Source: Clostridium sp. CAG:389 (GTDB lineage: Bacteria > Bacillota > Clostridia > TANB77 > CAG-508). Taken from it: 10,941 nucleotides of DNA. Made by a program: the position numbers and the translations under genes. The notes beneath the pieces were generated by a model that was not told the origin of the DNA, searched no databases, and worked only from the letters and a program-made list of their open reading frames with translations. The DNA lies in NCBI GenBank assembly GCA_000438255.1, contig FR901916.1, positions 1 to 10,941 on the forward strand, given 5' to 3'. The first letter of the stretch is position 1, and the number at the start of each line of letters is the position of its first letter. Shown here in pieces: positions 7,343-10,941 of this stretch.

Positions 7343-8035
7343 TTAGATTTTCAATAATTTAAAATCTAATCCATCACTGCTAACTAATTTATATTCTATT
7401 CCATCAACATTTCCTTCTACTGCATCTAAAATTGAGTTTGCATGTAAATGTCCATAATAACATCTTTTAATATTGTATTTTTTCAATATCTTTGTATATT
7501 CTGTATTCATATAGTTTTTCGTTAATGGTGGATAATGCATAAATACTATTGTTTCTTTATCTTCTCCATGTTTTTGGATTCCATCTTTTATTGATAGTTC
7601 TAATCTTGCTACTTCTCTTTTTGTTAGTCGTATATCTTCTTGTTCTTCTGATATGTTCCAGCCTTTTGTTCCTGCTATTATTTTATTTTCATATTCATAG
7701 CTATTATTATATAAAAAATCAATGTTTTTGAAACTTTTTTCTTCTATGTATTTTCTCATACTTGTTACTGTTGTCCACCAATAGTCGTGATTTCCTTTTA
7801 ATAGAATTTTTTGCCCTGGTAAGTTGTTTATAAATTCGAAGTCTTTGTCTGTTTCATCTAAGTACATTGACCAAGAAAAGTCTCCTGGCAATATTACTGT
7901 GTCTTCTGGTCTTACTCTTGCTAACCAGTCTTGTTTTATTTTTTCTTCATAATTTTGCCAGTTTTTTCCGAATATGTCCATTGGTTTGTTTGTGTTAAAT
8001 GATAAATGCAAGTCTCCTATTGTATATATTGCCAT
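7343..8035 (-). CDS. Calcineurin-like metallophosphoesterase (COG1768-like)
   Basis: A 230-residue cytoplasmic enzyme of the calcineurin-like phosphoesterase superfamily. It shows all the metal-site motifs in order: GDLHLS (7-12), GDFSW (51-55), GNHDYWW (81-87), MHYPPL (166-171) and GHLHA (195-199). The GNHDYWW and length match the predicted phosphohydrolase group found in many Clostridia; its natural substrate is not known. The ATG at 8035 has AAAAAGGAGG five bases upstream. A plausible promoter lies at 8072-8100. The stop is 25 bases before recG, so the two genes likely share a transcript. Confidence 0.9.
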   Translation of the reverse strand: MAIYTIGDLHLSFNTNKPMDIFGKNWQNYEEKIKQDWLARVRPEDTVILPGDFSWSMYLDETDKDFEFINNLPGQKILLKGNHDYWWTTVTSMRKYIEEKSFKNIDFLYNNSYEYENKIIAGTKGWNISEEQEDIRLTKREVARLELSIKDGIQKHGEDKETIVFMHYPPLTKNYMNTEYTKILKKYNIKRCYYGHLHANSILDAVEGNVDGIEYKLVSSDGLDFKLLKI

Positions 8036-8071
8036 TTTTTCCTCCTTTTTTCCGTTCTTTTTTCTTTTTAT

Positions 8072-8100
8072 AGTTTACAATATTTTTCTTTAATTGTCTA
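8072..8100 (-). promoter_or_regulatory. Possible promoter of the phosphoesterase-recG transcript
   Basis: On the minus strand TAGACA (8100-8095) and TAAACT (8077-8072) are 17 bases apart, matching five and four of six consensus positions. The start would be near 8065, about 30 bases before the ATG. Confidence 0.4.
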
Positions 8101-8118
8101 TAATTGTTTTTCATAAAT

Positions 8119-8147
8119 TTGCTTTTTTTGAAAAAATGTATTATAAT
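8119..8147 (+). promoter_or_regulatory. Possible promoter of the small unrecognised gene
   Basis: A perfect TATAAT (8142-8147) is preceded at 17 bases by a weak TTGCTT (8119-8124). Transcription from about 8154 would leave a short leader that contains only the GGAGG ribosome binding site. This also argues against the upstream ATG at 8104, which lies before the proposed start of the RNA. Confidence 0.5.
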
Positions 8148-8178
8148 TAATTTATTATATACGCAGGAGGGTGCAAAC

Positions 8179-8571
8179 ATGGAAGCAACAGCACTAAATA
8201 ATGATGAAAATTCTGATGCTCTAAGAGATTTATTATACATTATTCAAAATAATGTATATCAAGAAGCAGAAAGATCTCTTGGACAATATCGGCTACAAGC
8301 CTTTAAAACAGATTACTCTGCAACTGATTTCAAAGGCCTTATTTTTAATCCTATATTAGGATTAAGCAGTGAGCTTTCAAAGCAACTCTCACGTCGTTCT
8401 AGTGAGAGATGGTTAAAAAGAGCCTATGAACTCAGAAAAATGTACTATTCAGTTCATAAAAAAAATTGGATAGATTCTCATGGCATATCTAAAAAGACTA
8501 TACAAATATCATTAGAGTTAATAGGCTATGGAAATGATACTAAACCTGTAATAATGGTAGAGGTATCTTAA
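8179..8571 (+). CDS. Unrecognised 130-residue protein
   Basis: I do not recognise this protein. The start at 8179 is fixed by AGGAGGG about seven bases upstream; the same frame is open back to an ATG at 8104, but that extension is hydrophobic, lacks a ribosome binding site and would precede the predicted RNA start. The product is soluble, with no signal peptide or membrane segment. It has an acidic first third (DENSDALRDLLYIIQNNVYQEAE, about 9-31), a middle with FKGLIFNPILGLSSEL (51-66), and a basic, probably helical region RRSSERWLKRAYELRKMYY (72-90) that could bind nucleic acid or a partner, then a conserved-looking tail. Codon usage resembles its neighbours. It is divergent from the phosphoesterase gene and convergent with tsaD, and has its own promoter and terminator, so context gives no pathway. 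Confidence 0.8.
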   Translation: MEATALNNDENSDALRDLLYIIQNNVYQEAERSLGQYRLQAFKTDYSATDFKGLIFNPILGLSSELSKQLSRRSSERWLKRAYELRKMYYSVHKKNWIDSHGISKKTIQISLELIGYGNDTKPVIMVEVS

Positions 8572-8581
8572 CTTTAACCCC

Positions 8582-8612
8582 AAAAAGGACCGATTCACCT
8601 GAATCGGTCCTT
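8582..8612. terminator. Strong hairpin terminator shared by tsaD and the small gene
   Basis: Bases 8585-8596 pair perfectly with 8601-8612 (12 bp, loop ACCT), a GC-richer stem than anything around it. On the minus strand the stem runs into five Ts (8586-8582), a standard terminator for tsaD, whose stop is only 8 bases before it. On the plus strand it is followed by a weaker T-rich stretch and can also end the small gene, whose stop is 13 bases upstream. Confidence 0.85.
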
Positions 8613-8619
8613 CTTCAAT

Positions 8620-9615
8620 TTAATCTAATTTCAAATTAGGAATAGCATTTAAATTCAATTCATTTCTTTTTCCTTCAATAAAATTATAATATCCAGCAGA
8701 AGCAATCATTGCGGCATTGTCAGTACATAATTTCAAATCAGGCATATAAACATTTACTCCATATTCTTTGAATTTCATAAACGCTTCTCTAATATAACAA
8801 TTTGCAGATACTCCTCCCGCCAAAGCAACTGTTTTTAGTCCTGTTTGCTTTAAAGCTTTTTCTGCATTCTCCACTAATATTTCTGTTACTGTTTTTTCAA
8901 AACTTGCACATAAATCGGCCTTATTTATATCAGGATTTTTATGATGTAAATTTATAACAGCCGTCTTTATTCCACTAAAACTAAAATCCAAATTATCAAA
9001 ATGTGTTTTAGGTAACTCTATTGCATCTGAGTTTCCATCTTTTGCAAGCCTATCAACCTTTGGTCCACCCGGATAGCCAAGACCAACAACTCTTGCTACT
9101 TTATCAAAAGCCTCTCCAATTGCATCATCTCTTGTCTTTCCCAAAACTTCAAATTCAGTATAATTTTTTACATGTATCAATTGTGTATTTCCACCAGATG
9201 TCATAACACATAAAAATGGTGGTTTCAATTCAGGATATGTTATGTAATTGGCAGCAATATGTCCTTGTATATGGTTTACACCAACTAATGGTTTATTTAT
9301 AGCAAAGCTCAATGCTTTTGCATATGATAATCCTACCAATAATGCTCCTACTAAACCTGGTCCGTATGTTGGCGTTATTGCATCTATATCTTCAAATTTC
9401 ACATTAGCTTCTTCTAGTGCTTTTTTTGTTACTCTTGATATTGCTTCAATATGGTTTCTTGATGCTATTTCTGGTACTACTCCACCATATTTTTCGTGTA
9501 TTGGTATTTGTGTATCTATTACATTTGACAATATCTCTCTTCCATTTTTTACTACTGATACTGATGTTTCGTCACAGCTTGATTCTATTCCTAATGTTAA
9601 TATATCTTTTTTCAT
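8620..9615 (-). CDS. tsaD: tRNA N6-adenosine threonylcarbamoyltransferase TsaD
   Basis: TsaD, with TsaB and TsaE, transfers the threonylcarbamoyl group onto A37 of tRNAs that read ANN codons (t6A), using threonylcarbamoyl-AMP made by TsaC/Sua5. The 331 residues are full length. Seen in order: the ASKHA nucleotide-binding start GIESSCDETSVSV (9-21), VVPEIASRNH (46-55), YGPGLVGALLVG (84-95), the metal-binding histidines of NHIQGHIAA (114-122; H115 and H119), TSGGNTQL (139-146), YPGGPKVD (181-188), FSFSGIKTAV (211-220), AGGVSANC (266-273) and CTDNAAM (297-303) with the third metal ligand D299. AGAGGAAG lies about eight bases before the ATG. It is preceded 65 bases upstream by the M50 gene with a hairpin between them, so it may rely on read-through or a weak promoter. 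tsaB, tsaE and rimI are not adjacent in this window. Confidence 0.98.
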   Translation of the reverse strand: MKKDILTLGIESSCDETSVSVVKNGREILSNVIDTQIPIHEKYGGVVPEIASRNHIEAISRVTKKALEEANVKFEDIDAITPTYGPGLVGALLVGLSYAKALSFAINKPLVGVNHIQGHIAANYITYPELKPPFLCVMTSGGNTQLIHVKNYTEFEVLGKTRDDAIGEAFDKVARVVGLGYPGGPKVDRLAKDGNSDAIELPKTHFDNLDFSFSGIKTAVINLHHKNPDINKADLCASFEKTVTEILVENAEKALKQTGLKTVALAGGVSANCYIREAFMKFKEYGVNVYMPDLKLCTDNAAMIASAGYYNFIEGKRNELNLNAIPNLKLD

Positions 9616-9640
9616 CTTAAATGCTTCCTCTCATTCATTA

Positions 9641-9680
9641 AAAAATCGGGATTGAAGAACCATCCACCAATCCCTAATTT
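9641..9680 (-). terminator. Terminator after the M50 protease gene
   Basis: On the minus strand GGGATTG (9674-9668) pairs with CAATCCC (9654-9648) around a 13-base loop; outer A and T runs extend the stem with two mismatches, and a run of Ts follows (9646-9641). It lies immediately after the M50 stop and before tsaD. Confidence 0.7.
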
Positions 9681-10421
9681 TTATAATCTAAATATTAATT
9701 TTCCTAATGCTAGTGCTCCTTTTGATACCAAACTAATTGCTGGTGTTATTATTGTTCCTGCAATTCCTGTTATCCAAATAAGTACAAATATGATGTAAAA
9801 TATTTGCTCATTATTTATAAAAAATTCTTTTGCTTTATTTGGTAATAATGGCATTATTATTTTTGAACCATCTAATGGTGGTAATGGTATTAAGTTAAAT
9901 ACTCCAAGTCCAATATTTATTGATATTGTACTTGATATTAATAGCATTATTACTGTTCCAACTGTTGAAACCATAAATGCAGTGCTAGCAAATTTATATA
10001 TTGCACAGTATATTAGTGTAAATATTATTGCTAGTATAAAGTTCATTAATGGTCCAGCAAGTGAGACTATTGCTTCTCCTTTTTCCATTGATATTTTTCT
10101 TGTATAGTTTCTTGGGTCTACTTCTACTGGTTTTCCCCATCCAAATCCTGCTACTAGTAACATTAGTGTTCCTACTGGATCTAAATGTGCAAATGGGTTT
10201 AAACTTAGTCTTCCTTGTCTTTTTGCTGTGTCGTCTCCTAGTTTATATGCTGCATATCCATGTGCAAATTCATGGAATGTTATTGCTATTAATACTCCTG
10301 GGGCACTTATTAGTAATCCTAGTAGTTGCCCTGGGTTTGTTGCGTATTGTATTAATATAAATAATAACATTATTCCTATTATTATATACATTGTTCTTTT
10401 ATCAAAGTTAAAACTAAACAT
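9681..10421 (-). CDS. Site-2 protease family (M50) membrane protein
   Basis: A 246-residue integral membrane zinc protease of the M50 family, which cuts substrates within the membrane. It has about five to six hydrophobic segments. Zinc-site residues are H50, E51 and H54 in TFHEFAHGYAAYKLGD (48-63), with the third ligand D184 in NLIPLPPLDG (176-185). Further family marks are RLSLNPFAHLDPVGTLML (71-88), FGWGKPVEVDPRNY (93-106) and SLAGPLMNF (120-128). It lacks the PDZ domain and length of RseP/SpoIVFB-type regulators and matches the short, single-domain group common in Clostridia, whose substrates are unknown. GGAG lies about seven bases before the ATG. A TGCTATAAT promoter lies upstream at 10463-10490, and the IS remnant further upstream offers a second. 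In many Clostridia such genes precede scpA-scpB; here tsaD follows instead. Confidence 0.93.
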   Translation of the reverse strand: MFSFNFDKRTMYIIIGIMLLFILIQYATNPGQLLGLLISAPGVLIAITFHEFAHGYAAYKLGDDTAKRQGRLSLNPFAHLDPVGTLMLLVAGFGWGKPVEVDPRNYTRKISMEKGEAIVSLAGPLMNFILAIIFTLIYCAIYKFASTAFMVSTVGTVIMLLISSTISINIGLGVFNLIPLPPLDGSKIIMPLLPNKAKEFFINNEQIFYIIFVLIWITGIAGTIITPAISLVSKGALALGKLIFRL

Positions 10422-10462
10422 ATTTTTCTCCTTTATTTTTAGTATTTTTAAATTGTATTAAT

Positions 10463-10490
10463 ATTATAGCACAATTTTATCTAAAGTCTA
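10463..10490 (-). promoter_or_regulatory. Extended -10 promoter of the M50 gene
   Basis: On the minus strand TGCTATAAT (hexamer 10468-10463) is an extended -10 element, with TAGACT (10490-10485) as a four-of-six -35 at 16 bases. Transcription would start near 10456, about 35 bases before the M50 ATG. The -35 lies at the very edge of the IS3 remnant, so the element may have helped shape it. Confidence 0.55.
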
Positions 10491-10600
10491 CACTATATTT
10501 TTATTTTGTAGTACAATGTTTGCTGCTGTTGTTGTATGACTTTCATATAACTCAACAATCATCTTTTAAAATCTTCATCATAACTTTTATTTTTTGCCAT
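10488..10600 (-). pseudogene. IS3-family transposase OrfA, degraded N-terminal fragment
   Basis: OrfA is the helix-turn-helix protein that binds IS3 ends. From the ATG at 10600 the frame reads MAKNKSYDEDFKR and hits TGA at 10561-10559. Dropping into the next frame at that point continues as IVELYES and runs to a stop at 10488. The joined reading matches the typical OrfA opening, in which a charged DE-F-K segment is followed by (I/V)-V-x-L-Y. One base is therefore missing at about 10560. The remaining helix-turn-helix is lost or unrecognisable, so no product is expected. Too short and broken for automated ORF calling. Confidence 0.65.
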
Positions 10601-10631
10601 TTTGAACACTCATTTCCAAGCATATAAAACT

Positions 10632-10660
10632 ATTATAACATCTCTACGCTTTCGTGTCCA
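10632..10660 (-). promoter_or_regulatory. IS3-remnant promoter pointing at the M50 gene
   Basis: On the minus strand TGGACA (10660-10655) and TATAAT (10637-10632) are 17 bases apart, matching five and six consensus positions. It sits where an IS3 transposase promoter is expected, about 30 bases before the orfA ATG, and now reads toward the M50 gene with no terminator in between. Confidence 0.6.
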
Positions 10661-10669
10661 AAATCTATC

Positions 10670-10864
10670 TTAACACCATTCTTTTCTTCCATCATATTTT
10701 TTATTCCATCTCCATAATGATGTCCTTGATATATGATATTTTCTACATACATATCCTATATCATTACATTTTCTATACATTTTTACTGCATTTTCTCTGG
10801 TTTTTAATTCATGTGGTAAATATCTCTTTATATTTTTTTGATTTTGTGTTATAATATTATTCAT
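10670..10864 (-). pseudogene. Helix-turn-helix transposase, N-terminal fragment
   Basis: The ATG at 10864 gives MNNIITQNQKNIKRYL, followed by a helix-turn-helix with the pattern VCRKYHISRTSLWRWNKKYDG, as in the DNA-binding start of IS481/integrase-type DDE transposases. In intact relatives a KES-L-DRSHRP-like segment and the catalytic core follow YDG; here the frame reads DGRKEWC and stops at 10670, exactly where the IS3-like end begins. The upstream extension to a TTG at 10903 has no ribosome binding site and is not favoured. What remains is about 64 residues and cannot be an active transposase; it could at most bind DNA. Family placement is from pattern recognition only. Confidence 0.7.
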
Positions 10865-10941
10865 AAGTGATTCAAGTCCTTTCGTATTTTTCGAAAAATG
10901 CAATTATATAGTGTTACAGTTCACAGCCATTAAAAATATTA

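Larger units (their letters stand above)
10488..10678 (-). mobile_element. Left-end remnant of an IS3-family insertion sequence
   Basis: On the minus strand a TG-starting end (10678, TGGTGTTAAG) breaks off the transposase fragment to its right. It is followed by a promoter and then by an orfA-like start at 10600. IS3 elements begin with TG, so 10678 is a sensible left terminus. The right part, including orfB with the DDE catalytic domain, is gone. No right inverted repeat or target duplication can be confirmed. Confidence 0.55.

Noticed and set aside
8104..8178. N-terminal extension of the small plus-strand gene from an ATG at 8104
   Set aside because: It has no ribosome binding site, overlaps the predicted promoter, and codes for a low-complexity hydrophobic stretch, whereas 8179 has AGGAGGG at ideal spacing.
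10865..10903. TTG start at 10903 for the helix-turn-helix transposase fragment
   Set aside because: There is no ribosome binding site, and the MNNIITQ start at 10864 looks like the natural N-terminus of such transposases.

Overview
The window comes from a strongly AT-rich, low-GC, endospore-forming Firmicute, most likely a member of the Clostridia. This rests on an spoIIIAA gene, GGAGG-type ribosome binding sites, A/T-ending codons, and Clostridia-typical families (VanW-like protein, CmpB-type 'ABC-transporter type IV' protein, COG1768-like phosphoesterase). No species can be named from this sequence alone.

Layout. Positions 1-350 are a non-coding AT-rich gap with a possible broken gene start at the far left. 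spoIIIAA (351-1220, minus) is divergent from a VanW-domain membrane-anchored protein (1428-2168, plus). Their shared upstream region holds a perfect 31-bp inverted repeat (1235-1311) that sits against the spoIIIAA ribosome binding site. A bidirectional hairpin terminator separates VanW from a convergent phosphodiester glycosidase-like protein (2220-3389, minus), which has its own consensus promoter. Upstream of it, all on the minus strand and in transcription order, lie a metallophosphoesterase (8035-7343), recG (7317-5259, split by a one-base frame break), a CmpB-type membrane protein (5164-4355) and a YihY/BrkB membrane protein (4341-3499). Spacings are 25, 94 and 13 bp, so at least the pairs phosphoesterase/recG and CmpB/YihY look co-transcribed. 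A small unrecognised 130-residue protein (8179-8571, plus) is divergent from the phosphoesterase. It ends at a strong hairpin shared with tsaD (9615-8620, minus). Upstream of tsaD is an M50 site-2-protease-like membrane protein (10421-9681, minus) with its own terminator.

The right end (about 10488-10864) is a scar of mobile DNA. It holds the N-terminal part of a helix-turn-helix transposase, cut off by what looks like the left end of an IS3-family element, of which only a frameshifted orfA start remains. The IS3 remnant carries a near-consensus promoter aimed at the M50 gene.

Functionally this is mostly a chromosomal housekeeping and envelope neighbourhood: sporulation (spoIIIAA), cell-surface glycan or wall proteins (VanW, phosphodiester glycosidase), DNA repair (recG), tRNA t6A modification (tsaD) and membrane proteolysis (M50). 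I see no CRISPR array, tRNA, rRNA, phage module or new defence system. The points that most deserve attention are the broken recG, the long palindrome in the spoIIIAA leader, the isolated and slightly short spoIIIAA, the nested IS scar donating a promoter, and the unrecognised 130-residue protein.
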